This document shows, piece after piece, positions 44,453 through 53,738 of a DNA stretch of 64,000 nt. The position numbers and the translations under genes were made by a program. The stretch's first letter is position 1, and every line of letters begins with the position of its first letter. This stretch comes from JAJRVM01 sp041752115. GTDB taxonomy: Bacteria > Planctomycetota > Planctomycetia > Pirellulales > Pirellulaceae. The notes below the pieces were generated by a model. It saw nothing but the letters and a program-made list of their open reading frames with translations. It was not told the origin of the DNA and searched no databases. The stretch lies in assembly GCA_041752115.1 (NCBI GenBank), contig JBGSHS010000051.1, positions 28,034 through 92,033 on the forward strand, in the 5' to 3' direction.

Positions 44453-47400
44453 ATGCTGACAGCTCAATCGAAAGTGTATGTATGCAGCTCGAGCGGCGAG
44501 TTCGGTTCGTCGACATCGGGCGTGCGCAGCGTACTGCTGCGGACGTTACGGCGGTTAGTCGGTGCCGAGAACGTCTATGAGTCGCCGCTCATGAAGGCTC
44601 GCACGAAGAAGAAGCAGACGTGCGGCCGAAAGGTGCATAACCTTATGAGTCGCTGTGACTGCGTCGTGTGCCTGGTCGGATGTCAGTTTGGCGGCGAGCC
44701 GGCTACCTGGCCTGCTAACGAGACGCGGCGATCGTATGCACAACTGGAATATGACCTGGCCCGCTGCCTCGGTAAACGACTGATTCGATGTGTGGCAGAT
44801 CGTTCCCTGCACAACCAATCGGATGGCGACACGCCAGCTGAGGAGATGCAGAACGCCGGGCTTCAAACGGCGTTTCGCGACGAGGCCCGGCGAGGCGATT
44901 TCGATTACCTAGAATTTGCCACTCCCGGTCAACTGCGATATGAGCTGTCCTCGCTCTTCAACACCGAAACGGCTCAGCACGCTCCACCCCGCCGGCCGTC
45001 TCCCGTGGGGCAGATATGCACCGGGAGCGAACACTGGATAACGCGAATCCGCGATGCATTAGTCGCTGCCACAGGCGGAGGCGCAGCTAGTGGCCTGGAG
45101 CAGGCTCGAATCCGCCAACTGTGGGACCTGATGGTCAGCCAGCTTCCGGAACATCCCGCAGCCGACCTGCCGGCGGAAGTCGGAGAGTACCGAGCCCTGG
45201 TGTGCGGTCCCCACCACGGCGAGTCGCTCCCGCAGCGTCTGGCCGAACTCGAAGCGGCGATCGTACTGAACCTGGACGACCAGGACGATTCACCGTTCGA
45301 AACCATCCTGTCCGAATCTGTCGAGTGGATTCGAATTCACCCTGAGTACTTCTTGGTTCTCAAGAACCGTGATCCCCATTTCGCGCAGCAGATCGTCGTG
45401 GAACTACTGGCCGACCTGGTGGCAGGCAACGTCGTGTTGACTCAGCCCATCCATGATCTGCCAGCGGATGTGAAACCCATTGATCTCGCGCTGCTTGTCC
45501 CTCGCGAGGCTTCCGCGTACGTACTGGAAGGCACACAAAGCCGACCCATACACACAGACACTGATGCCGGCACCGCAAATGGGCTCGTCAGCGCACTGGA
45601 TGGTGTGGCCCAGAGCATCGAACTGGCTGTTGCCTGCATCAACACCGCTGGCGTGTCGCTGGCCGACTACTTTCAGCGATGGCAATATCAACAGCGCCAT
45701 GTGTCCAAAGCAGACGTTCTTCCGGGAGTCTGCTGTCCGAAGAGCTTCATCACCACTCTGCGCACGACTTTTACGGCGCTGAGTGACCGTGCGCAGCATC
45801 TGCTGCGGTTTTCGGCGGCGTTGGAAGACGCTTCGATTCCGCAACTGCTTCTGGAGTCCCAGGCGGTGGCCACCTGGCTACTACAGGAAACCACGCACAC
45901 GACTGTTCAGAATGAACCTCTCAAGGTTGATGGCAGCGGAACGGAGGAATGTGAAGAGGCGGTAGCTGAGCTACTCCAATATGGTCTGCTTCACCCCGAA
46001 GTGATAACGTGCGAGGGGAACGAATGTCGGCCCGCACGCGTTGTGCGGGCCGTACGGCTGCACCACCTTGCTCGGCAATGGGTGCGTCATTGCCAGGCGG
46101 CCATCGACCCCGTCAGCGTGCTGTCGGCCATTCTGGAGATTCTGCCAGTTGACCCGTTCGACCATCATTCGTGGCCGCTCTGGGAACTCGTCCGGCCGCA
46201 CGCCACTTCGATCCTGGCGGCATTGGACCCGACAGATAACAGCAAACTCGAGCAGAACTCTCTTCCCCCTGCCCTCCCCCGGATGCAAAGTCGGGAGGGG
46301 ACGGAGTTATCCGATCAGCTCCTGCCCGGTTTGACCAATTTGACTCGGCAGTTAGGCCAATACCTTCACGGCAGTGGCGAGTACACCGCAGCAGAACCGC
46401 TACTCGAACGGGCACTCGAACTGCAGCGACAGCTGACCGGCTCCGACAGCCAGGAAACCGCCGAGGCGCTCGAGCACCTCGCTGGCTTATATCTCGCCAA
46501 CGGCCGGCCCACGCTCGCGGAGGAGCATGCGCGCCAGGCGCTGAGAATCAAAGAGAGCCGATTCCATGCCCGGCATCGGACACTGGCCAATCCGCTGCAT
46601 CTACTTGGGGAGGTCCTGCAGGAACGCGGCCAGTATGTGGAGGCTGAGAAGTATTTGCGCCAGGCACTCACGATTCGCGAGTCGCAAGGTCCCGGTAACG
46701 AATTGGACGTCGCGGAGAGTTTGAGTGGGTTGGCGTCGCTATTACTAGATCAGGCCCACTTCCACGAATCTGAAGCGTTGTATCGGCAATCGCTGATGAT
46801 CCACCGGGATCGCTTGCCTTCCTCGCACCCGTTGATTGCCGAGGGGCTCGATTCGATCGCATGGGCCCTGCAGCGTCGCGGCAATTACGACGAGGCAGGA
46901 CGCCTGTTGCGTGAGTCGCTGCAGCTACGCGAATGGGCATACGGGTCGATGCACCCCCTAGTTTCCGCCTCGTTGAACAACCTTGCACTGCTATTGGCCG
47001 ATCGTGGGGCGCGCGATGAAGCCGAACCACTCTACCGTCGTTCGTTGCGCATCAAGGAGAAGCAACTGCAGCCCCTCCATCCTGACCGAGCTGCCAACCT
47101 GGACAACCTGGCCGGATTGCTGAGACTGCAGCAGAAGCACACAGAAGCGGAGACACTGTTCCAGCAGGCACTGGAAATCCGTGAAACCACTTTGGGGCCT
47201 GCCCACCCCGATGTGTCCATCACATTGAACAACTACGGCCTGTTACTGGTCGAACAAGGTCGCTTCAGCGAAGCGGAGGCGTTCTATCGGCGTTCGTTAT
47301 CCATCAAGGAGCGGGCCCTCAGTTCATCCCATCTGGACTGCGCAACCACGCTGGAGAATCTCGCCCACCTGCTCAGAGTCCGGAAGCACTATGGCGAGGC

Positions 47401-48580
47401 AGAATCGCTCTTTCGCCGGGCCTTGCAGATCCGTGAAGTAACCGGGAAATCCCATCACCTGGACACCGCCACGACGCTCAACAACCTGGCAGTACTCTAC
47501 GACAATCAGGATCGACTGGACGAGGCAGAACGACTCTACCTGCAATCGCTGCAGATCAAACGGAGCACTCCCTCCACACCCTACGCCGACATTGCGATCA
47601 CCCTCGAAAACCTCGGGCGGTTGCTCCAGCGGCAGCAGCGGTTGAATGAGTCGCAACAGTATTTCCGCGAGGCCCTCCAGGTGCGCGAGTCGGCCAAAGG
47701 GAGCCAACATCCCGAAGTGGCCGAGGACGTGTTTCACATCGCGTCAATACTGGACGAACGCGGTGAATATGCTGAGGCTGAAGCATGGTACCGCAAAGCC
47801 CTCCGGATTCAAGAGACGGCGCAGCCGGTACCTACACTCGCACTTGCGACCACCTGTGCGCAGCTCGCGGAACTGCTGCGAACCGCCAAGCGATACCCGG
47901 AGTCGGAACGGCTGTTTCACCGTGCCCTGTTTCTGCGGGTGGCCGTGCTGGGTGCAGACCACGTGGAGGTCGCCACAACATACAACAATCTGGCAGTGCT
48001 CCTGGTTGATCGTGGAAAGCTCGCGGAGGCGGAGGCCTTATACCGCCGCTGCATCGCCATCAAAGAACAAGTCCAGCCGATCGATGGTCTGGACCTGGCA
48101 ATCACCGTCAACAACCTGGCTCACCTGGTCTTCGCCCAGAATCAGTACGCCGAGGCAGAGGCCCTCTATTGGCGAGTTCTGCAACTGCGGGAACCACTTT
48201 GGGGTGGCGACCACGTGGACGCCTTGCCAACTCTCAACAGACTAGCCACTCTGTCGTTTCAACGAGGCAACTACCGCCAGGCCGAATCGGTAATCACTCG
48301 GGTGTTGCGCATCACCCAGCAGGCGTTTGGCGCACGCGACCCGCGGATGGCCGCACCTTTGTCAATTCTGGCTCGGGTGCTGCAGGTACAATACCGGTTT
48401 GAAGAGGCCAAGGCGGCGATGAAGCGATTTGCGTCAGTTGTCGATCAACTCCCAGCGCACGAACAGTTGGCTTTGGCGGATGTCATTCAGCACTCCGCCG
48501 ACATGTTGGGTGAAATCGGACAGACGGCGGCGGCCGCGCGGCTCGCCACGCAACTGGCATTAGCGCGCCAGCGCAATTGA
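44453..48580 (+). CDS. DUF4062-like N-terminal domain with long TPR ladder
   Basis: About 1375 residues from the ATG at 44453, with AGGAGG six bases upstream, which decides this start over the in-frame ATG at 44435. Residues ~5-180 look like a DUF4062-type alpha/beta domain (KVYVCSSSGEFG start, CVVCLVGCQFGGEPA, SYAQLEYDLARCLGKRLI), distantly related to TIR. The middle ~200-600 has no P-loop and is helical (a STAND-winged-helix-like element near AVAELLQYGLLHPEV). Residues ~625-1350 are about 17 kinesin-light-chain-type TPRs of 42 residues (EAEPLYRRSLRIKEKQLQPL style). Such proteins are sensors or adaptors in conflict systems, the TPRs binding a partner. The adjacent TIR-STAND and protease genes, co-oriented, suggest a shared system (inference). 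Confidence 0.83.
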   Translation: MLTAQSKVYVCSSSGEFGSSTSGVRSVLLRTLRRLVGAENVYESPLMKARTKKKQTCGRKVHNLMSRCDCVVCLVGCQFGGEPATWPANETRRSYAQLEYDLARCLGKRLIRCVADRSLHNQSDGDTPAEEMQNAGLQTAFRDEARRGDFDYLEFATPGQLRYELSSLFNTETAQHAPPRRPSPVGQICTGSEHWITRIRDALVAATGGGAASGLEQARIRQLWDLMVSQLPEHPAADLPAEVGEYRALVCGPHHGESLPQRLAELEAAIVLNLDDQDDSPFETILSESVEWIRIHPEYFLVLKNRDPHFAQQIVVELLADLVAGNVVLTQPIHDLPADVKPIDLALLVPREASAYVLEGTQSRPIHTDTDAGTANGLVSALDGVAQSIELAVACINTAGVSLADYFQRWQYQQRHVSKADVLPGVCCPKSFITTLRTTFTALSDRAQHLLRFSAALEDASIPQLLLESQAVATWLLQETTHTTVQNEPLKVDGSGTEECEEAVAELLQYGLLHPEVITCEGNECRPARVVRAVRLHHLARQWVRHCQAAIDPVSVLSAILEILPVDPFDHHSWPLWELVRPHATSILAALDPTDNSKLEQNSLPPALPRMQSREGTELSDQLLPGLTNLTRQLGQYLHGSGEYTAAEPLLERALELQRQLTGSDSQETAEALEHLAGLYLANGRPTLAEEHARQALRIKESRFHARHRTLANPLHLLGEVLQERGQYVEAEKYLRQALTIRESQGPGNELDVAESLSGLASLLLDQAHFHESEALYRQSLMIHRDRLPSSHPLIAEGLDSIAWALQRRGNYDEAGRLLRESLQLREWAYGSMHPLVSASLNNLALLLADRGARDEAEPLYRRSLRIKEKQLQPLHPDRAANLDNLAGLLRLQQKHTEAETLFQQALEIRETTLGPAHPDVSITLNNYGLLLVEQGRFSEAEAFYRRSLSIKERALSSSHLDCATTLENLAHLLRVRKHYGEAESLFRRALQIREVTGKSHHLDTATTLNNLAVLYDNQDRLDEAERLYLQSLQIKRSTPSTPYADIAITLENLGRLLQRQQRLNESQQYFREALQVRESAKGSQHPEVAEDVFHIASILDERGEYAEAEAWYRKALRIQETAQPVPTLALATTCAQLAELLRTAKRYPESERLFHRALFLRVAVLGADHVEVATTYNNLAVLLVDRGKLAEAEALYRRCIAIKEQVQPIDGLDLAITVNNLAHLVFAQNQYAEAEALYWRVLQLREPLWGGDHVDALPTLNRLATLSFQRGNYRQAESVITRVLRITQQAFGARDPRMAAPLSILARVLQVQYRFEEAKAAMKRFASVVDQLPAHEQLALADVIQHSADMLGEIGQTAAAARLATQLALARQRN

Positions 48581-49381
48581 CAGTCACGCAAGAGACATAA
48601 TTGCATTGAGTTCTTCTCCAGTACAATCCCTATCATTGCCGCGACCTCGTTGCTGGGCCGACCGCTTGCCAAAGAAAGTCCGGCGGACAATCGCGGCACC
48701 GGAGGCGGCATCGTGTCTTCACTGAGTCAGGAAAGGACTCTGATTTTCATGTCGTTTCATCCCTCAAGTACCTCACAACGATGTTGCACATTCCCTGAAA
48801 CGAAATGGAAGGATCGCGGGAAACAAAACGTCCGTGGTTAGCCGGTTTCCCACGCTCCGCGCGAGCGTGGCTACAAGAACAACGCCGAAGTTGCTTTTCC
48901 TCGTGGCTAACCACACGGCCTGATCGGCGTCTCCCCATGGTGTGACGACCCGACCTACATGGACTGCCCGGCGTTTTTCGACCGGACATCCAGATACATA
49001 GGTGGGTCGCGCGCGACCATTCCCCACAACAGAATCCCGGTGCTTCACTCATTGCCAAGCCAGCCAGCCGCGTTCATAGCGGAACGCTATGAGTGATATC
49101 ATGGACTGACTTCACAATTGACTGCTTCACGCAGCTTGGTCACAATCAGCAGACAGCCTTTGCATAGGCCCACGTGACGTCATTTTCGTAATTGATAACA
49201 GTTTTCCGCGTTGTAATTGAGTCCGCCATATGGTCCAATCAGTGGCGCGTTGCCGGCTACTTGTTGCGAGTGCCGAACGACCGTCTGAGGTAGCATTGGA
49301 TTGATTGGATATGTCCGTTTCGTCACCGCCGCCATGAAATCGGCGGGGCAGTTCAGTCTCCGACAGAAACGTGAGGGAACA
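48581..49381. other. Intergenic region with dispersed hairpin
   Basis: About 800 bp. It contains the CCACGCTC/GAGCGTGG hairpin and otherwise no supported gene. Short frames on both strands overlap the repeat and lack start sites. The last ~80 bp likely hold the promoter and the GAGGGA ribosome-binding site of the protease gene. Confidence 0.45.
48850..48870. repeat. Dispersed GC-rich hairpin
   Basis: An 8-bp perfect inverted repeat (CCACGCTC and GAGCGTGG around CGCGC) is flanked by GGTTTCC and GGCTACAAGAAC. It resembles intergenic repeats common in planctomycete genomes; only one copy was noticed in this window. Confidence 0.55.
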
Positions 49382-51295
49382 ATGGCAATCCAGGTAACCT
49401 GCAGTTGCGGAAAACAGTACAGCGTTTCCGAAGACTTTGCCGGTAAGAAGGCGATCTGCAAACGTTGTGGGAAAGAGTTCAGGATTCCCTCAGCTCACGA
49501 GGCAACGGGTTCTGATTCGCTGTTTGATGCATTGGACGACGAGACGGCCACGTCGGGCAACCTGTTGCCTGTATCGCATCCACGATCCAACGCTGGCCGA
49601 ACCAATGCGAGTACCGCGATTATTGTGAGCACTGTGGCTGGAACTGCTCTCGCGATGCTTGCCATAGGGATTGGTCTACACGCCCTGATGAATCCCACGC
49701 CACCTTCCACGGCCCCTGTTGCGATTGGGCCGCGCAATCCAACAGGCGTGCAGGCAGATCCTGAACAAGAGACCGACGCTACATCGGTCCAACGAAATGT
49801 TCCGCCCAAGCCGCCCGCAGTGCCCCCGTCGACGCAGGGTACGCCTACCGTCTGCGTCGCAACCAACCTCTGGGGCGCAACGATCGAGGTGCTCAATTCA
49901 GAATCCGGAGAAACGGTCGACTCGCGCACTCTGGAAGGCGATCAGGTGGAGCAGTCGTTCACACTCGCGGCAAATGGGAACTACAAATACCGCGTTTCTA
50001 TTGGCAAGATCGTTCGAGAGCGGGCGGACGTCGCGTCGAATGGCCGCGTTGAGTTAATGTTCGACCAAGGAGATGTGGCGGAATTCTGTCGATTGTCTGC
50101 TTGCCTGATCAGGCTTCCAGAGGGAGGGCACGGGTCTGGTTTTCTCTTACAGGATCGCCAGACGATTATTACAGCCGCTCACGTGCTGACAACAAAAAGA
50201 GTTGAGGACGTTGAGTTCGTATTCGACCCGACCAATGATGAAGAGATCCATAAGGGAGCGCAGCTTATGGATTTTGACGCCGAGAATGATTTTGCCATCG
50301 TGCACCTGGCAGCGCCGGTCGCTCCGAAGTGGCCGTATCTGTGGCCCGCCAGCGAGACACCCAGCTCGGAACAGATCGTCCTTGATCGACAGGCGGGCAC
50401 GATCACCCAGAAGAATACGGCAGTCGTTACCATCGGGAACCCGGGCGAAGGCGAGAGCTATCGGCCGCTCTACATGCGGCAGACGAGCATTGTCGACAGA
50501 GGGGCCAACATACTCCGACTGGGAACTGAGCTGAAGCCTGGCGAAAGCGGCGGTCCCGTCTGCCTGTCGAGCAATGGAATGGCGGTCGGCTTGATCAGCT
50601 TTAAGATCGACGACCCGAGAAACTACCGAGTGGACGGGATGACGTTCGCACGTTCGATCACCATGGTGAACGATTCACTGCGCAACTGGCGACAACGAAG
50701 CCCGGAATCGCAACTGAAAGAGATGGAGCGGGTGAGTGAACAATTTGCGCAACGCTACGGGTGTCGATGCGCTTACCTTGCTGGTCTCCACATGCTGCTC
50801 GACTCTCTGATTTATCTTGACTGCTGTGTCGACGTCGCCAACGACTGTCTTCACTTCATCGTCCCCTTTGACGCTCAGCAACAACAGGAATTTCAAATGC
50901 ACCAACTGCGTGGGCTGAAGAGTTCACAACTTCGGGCAATCCGAGAGCGGATGAATAAGGAAAGAGCAACCAAGGTGGACGAGTATTTAAAGACGCGGTG
51001 TGCCAAATTGACTGAGAGGATTCGAGAGAAGGTGACACCGCACATCCAGGAAGAATGCGAAAAGTGGTACCACGATGCAATTGGAGATGACACGGTGGAC
51101 GAGACGCTCAAGCAACATCTTAAGGATGCTCATGAGGGCTACACCTATCTGAAGCAACTGGCGGAAAACTTCGACACCAATGAACGGACGAAGTCGACGA
51201 CTCCACAACAATTTGTTGAAGACCTTATTCAGCAAGGAAACGATGCAATCCGATCTGCGAGCACTGCCATGAAAGAAGCGGCACAGGGCCTGTGA
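49382..51295 (+). CDS. Zinc-ribbon, membrane-anchored trypsin-like serine protease with helical tail
   Basis: A 637-residue protein from the ATG at 49382 with GAGGGA upstream. Residues ~7-35 are a zinc ribbon (CSCGKQYSVSEDFAGKKAIC then CGKEF). A membrane helix is at ~78-100 (TAIIVSTVAGTALAMLAIGI). A proline-rich linker and small beta domain lead to a trypsin-like domain at ~235-430 with an intact triad: His in TAAHVL, Asp in NDFAIVHL, Ser in GESGGP. The C-terminal ~200 residues are helical and end in VDEYLKTRCAKLTERIREKV, ECEKWYHDAIGD, ETLKQHLKDAHEGY. A truncated copy of this tail occurs at 14128-14571. Trypsin-like proteases are common effectors in TIR/STAND/TPR conflict systems, and the upstream genes fit that. 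The tail may mediate partner binding (inference). Confidence 0.87.
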   Translation: MAIQVTCSCGKQYSVSEDFAGKKAICKRCGKEFRIPSAHEATGSDSLFDALDDETATSGNLLPVSHPRSNAGRTNASTAIIVSTVAGTALAMLAIGIGLHALMNPTPPSTAPVAIGPRNPTGVQADPEQETDATSVQRNVPPKPPAVPPSTQGTPTVCVATNLWGATIEVLNSESGETVDSRTLEGDQVEQSFTLAANGNYKYRVSIGKIVRERADVASNGRVELMFDQGDVAEFCRLSACLIRLPEGGHGSGFLLQDRQTIITAAHVLTTKRVEDVEFVFDPTNDEEIHKGAQLMDFDAENDFAIVHLAAPVAPKWPYLWPASETPSSEQIVLDRQAGTITQKNTAVVTIGNPGEGESYRPLYMRQTSIVDRGANILRLGTELKPGESGGPVCLSSNGMAVGLISFKIDDPRNYRVDGMTFARSITMVNDSLRNWRQRSPESQLKEMERVSEQFAQRYGCRCAYLAGLHMLLDSLIYLDCCVDVANDCLHFIVPFDAQQQQEFQMHQLRGLKSSQLRAIRERMNKERATKVDEYLKTRCAKLTERIREKVTPHIQEECEKWYHDAIGDDTVDETLKQHLKDAHEGYTYLKQLAENFDTNERTKSTTPQQFVEDLIQQGNDAIRSASTAMKEAAQGL

Positions 51296-51503
51296 CACAA
51301 TTGGCCGTTCTCTGCGAGAAGTACCTGCTTGGGACGTTTCTTCCGGTACACATCCTGCTAGATGATGTCACGAACGGACCGGCGGCCGATTGCCCGTTGT
51401 AGTTCCCCCCGACCGCTCACCGACTGCCCGAACAAGCCTTCCGCACAATCGCTGATGGCCGCGGCTTTTCCTGATCGCGACGTTAACATGCTGCGTGTTC
51501 TAT

Positions 51504-51890
51504 ATGACGACGAGTTCGACCTTTAATACTCTGCTGACGCGAGTTCACGAAGTACTCCAATCAAGGCTCTTTCGAGACAATGCCACATGCTTCGACCGCC
51601 GTCCCCTGATTCGCCTTGCGAATTCGCTTGGTGGACCGCAGATGAAATTGCTGCACTGGCACACACTTCATGAAATGGGGCGAATACCACACAGCGACGA
51701 AGGGCATGCCGTTGACGCGATTGCGGGAATTGACTCTTTTGGTGCACCGCTCGTCGAAATCATCATGGTGAGTCACCGCTGGTCTCGCCGGCCGATGCGC
51801 GCTGAGCCAGTTCCAAAATACAATCCGCCAAACGCGGCAGATCATGCCGAGGCCAGACAGGAACCGATACTTCCGGCTGATCGTCGCTGA
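51504..51890 (+). pseudogene. Truncated unidentified protein fragment
   Basis: The frame (start could be the ATG at 51495 or 51504) contains MKLLHWHTLHEMGRIPHSDE, then PLVEIIMVSHRWSRRPM and YNPPNAADHAEARQE. The MVSHRW and NPPNAxxHAEARQ elements recall the start of a TIR-like or nucleotide-hydrolase domain (HRW...HPDN...KA pattern), but the domain stops after ~30 residues. Its 3' third runs antisense into the MobB gene, where the codons cannot be selected for both. Probably a decayed fragment. Confidence 0.35.
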
Positions 51891-52281
51891 CAACAGCCGC
51901 CAGGTCCGACCGCTCGGACACCAGGCAGCGGGTTCCCCGCGCTGCCCGCCACACTTCAATCTTCGGACCTGCCGCATCGATGTCGCCTTCGATCAGCACC
52001 AACGTACAGTCAGCGAACAAGGGTGCCAGCCGCTCGTATTCGCTGCGCCCGTCGCGGCTCATGAACACTCCGATCGAGTCTGCAGTGATAATGGCGGCCG
52101 GCTGAGCACCGGCGGTCCGATGTCGATGGGAATCCTTACCCGGATGGTCCAGTTCGTGGACATGCGGCGAGTGCTTGATCGTGCCCACGCATATCCCGCG
52201 TCGACAGAACTCCTGCACCAGGTCAACGATCAGTGTTGTCTTGCCGTGGTTCTTTCGTCCCACAACGTGAATGCGATTCAT
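51763..52281 (-). CDS. mobB: MobB, molybdopterin-guanine dinucleotide biosynthesis adaptor GTPase
   Basis: About 172 residues from the ATG at 52281 (MNRIHVVGRKNHGKTTLIVD). The P-loop GRKNHGKT near residue 8 binds GTP. The sequence TIKHSPHVHELDHPGKDSHR is the MobB signature, followed by AGAQPAAIITADSIG and the strand LVLIEGD. Slightly longer starts are possible (ATG at 52296). MobB binds GTP and assists MobA in attaching GMP to molybdopterin. No other molybdenum-cofactor gene is nearby. It is one of the few housekeeping-type genes in the window. Confidence 0.9.
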   Translation of the reverse strand: MNRIHVVGRKNHGKTTLIVDLVQEFCRRGICVGTIKHSPHVHELDHPGKDSHRHRTAGAQPAAIITADSIGVFMSRDGRSEYERLAPLFADCTLVLIEGDIDAAGPKIEVWRAARGTRCLVSERSDLAAVVSDDQPEVSVPVWPRHDLPRLADCILELAQRASAGETSGDSP

Positions 52282-52752
52282 GAGCGAGTCCACCAAAGTA
52301 GCTCAAGACGAGGTGGCCGAATGCGACATGGTCTCCGGCCACGCATCGCTTGACTGCGCGAAAAAACGCGCTCCGGGCCTGTCGGCAGAATAGCAGACTC
52401 GGTCCTCGGCAGCAACATCGCTGGGCCCTTCGCTTCTTCATCCGATAACCGTCGCTGATGCCTCGGCATCATTGATTGTATTCGTCCAAGACAGTGCGGG
52501 TCGTTGCGAGAACTCAGCAAATGCAGGAAGAGGGTTGCCACACAGTACAACGATCCAATAGCATGAAGGCCTGCAGGCAACAACCAGAGCGCGCACCGGA
52601 GAAGACCGAAAGTCTGTCGCAACAGGTGAATCCCCGTGCCTCCAACGCAACGCGGCGCCTGACGGGATCATGCGACAGCGTCTGGCAGTTTTGCTGGCCG
52701 ATGATCCGGGGACGCGATCCATCCAGTCACATGATATCCGACGTGGTCAGAC
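52282..52752. other. Intergenic region between divergent mobB and esterase genes
   Basis: About 470 bp without a recognisable gene. It should contain both promoters. Confidence 0.4.
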
Positions 52753-53484
52753 ATGGCAGAGAACGTACTTGACTTCACACTGCGCAGTGAAGCGCTGGAC
52801 GAATTGCGGAAGGTCAGCGTGTTCTTGCCTCCACGTTTTCGTCGAGGTGCCACCTACCCTGTACTTTTTTGCGCAGACGGACAGGCCATCCAAGGTTTCT
52901 CTCATCGCCTGGCCCGTACCATGGAACAAGACGATATTCCCCCTTCGATCCTGATTGGTGCGCATAGCAGCGACGAATATCGTGTCGAGGAGTACATTGA
53001 CGGAGTAGACGATCTTCGCTTCGAGGCACATGAGCGTTTTTTCGTCAGCGAATTATCCGATTGGAGCAGGGCCAGACTAGCCCTCACTCTGGCTCGCGAC
53101 TCGTGTGGCGTATTTGGATTCTCCAACGGAGCCGCCTTGGCACTATCGCTCGCCGTCCGCCATCGCGAACAATACGGCGTTGCCATAGCTTTCTCAATTG
53201 CCGGTGGACCCCATCGAGTGGAAGAGTCGCAATACGCTCACCGTCCAATCGCGAAGTATTACCTGGCGTCGGGAACCCGCGAAAAGCCGTTTTGCAGAAC
53301 AGGTCGGGCTATCGCTGAGATTCTCGACAAGCACGGGGTCGAGCATGCCCTGAGTGAACGATGTGCAGGACACGACTTCGACTTCTGGGATTCCGAACTT
53401 CCCGAGGCGATCCGCTGGTCATTTCCTCGACCTGAAGCGAACTGGCTGTCACGCCTCTCCACGTTCCTATTCCGCACATCCTGA
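52753..53484 (+). CDS. Esterase of the Fes/esterase D-like alpha/beta-hydrolase family
   Basis: A 243-residue alpha/beta hydrolase. The opening SVFLPPRF, then YPVLFCADGQAIQGF, SILIGAHSSDEYRVEEYIDG, and the nucleophile elbow GFSNGAALAL (Ser122 approx) are typical of the putative-esterase family that includes enterochelin esterase and esterase D. The catalytic His sits in GHDFDFW near residue 211, and an Asp/Glu partner should lie between. No signal peptide is visible, so it is cytoplasmic. The ribosome-binding site is weak. Substrate unknown. It is convergent with the AAA+ operon. Confidence 0.82.
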   Translation: MAENVLDFTLRSEALDELRKVSVFLPPRFRRGATYPVLFCADGQAIQGFSHRLARTMEQDDIPPSILIGAHSSDEYRVEEYIDGVDDLRFEAHERFFVSELSDWSRARLALTLARDSCGVFGFSNGAALALSLAVRHREQYGVAIAFSIAGGPHRVEESQYAHRPIAKYYLASGTREKPFCRTGRAIAEILDKHGVEHALSERCAGHDFDFWDSELPEAIRWSFPRPEANWLSRLSTFLFRTS

Positions 53485-53494
53485 TCGCCCTTCG

Positions 53495-53540
53495 CCGCCT
53501 GCTGCCGTTCCACTCGAGGCAACTGCTCAGCAGCAGGCGG
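53495..53540. terminator. Possible bidirectional terminator hairpin
   Basis: A 10-bp inverted repeat (CCGCCTGCTG and CAGCAGGCGG) with a ~26-base loop lies ten bases after the esterase stop and ~200 bp from the convergent AAA+ operon end. No T-run follows closely. Confidence 0.4.
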
Positions 53541-53738
53541 ACCTGACGGCAATCGCGAAGGCCCCGCGAGCAGGTCGTTCATGCGACTCCGACCAACGCC
53601 ACCCGAGCAAAGGTCTGGCGTGCGCGCTTTCTCGCCAGTAATTCTCTTTGTGCCACGTGCAGGGTTTTCCTGGCACAGGCCGATCAAGCCGTCGGGGATC
53701 GCGGGAGTCTGCGCGCACACCGCTCAGCCAGCGCGCAC

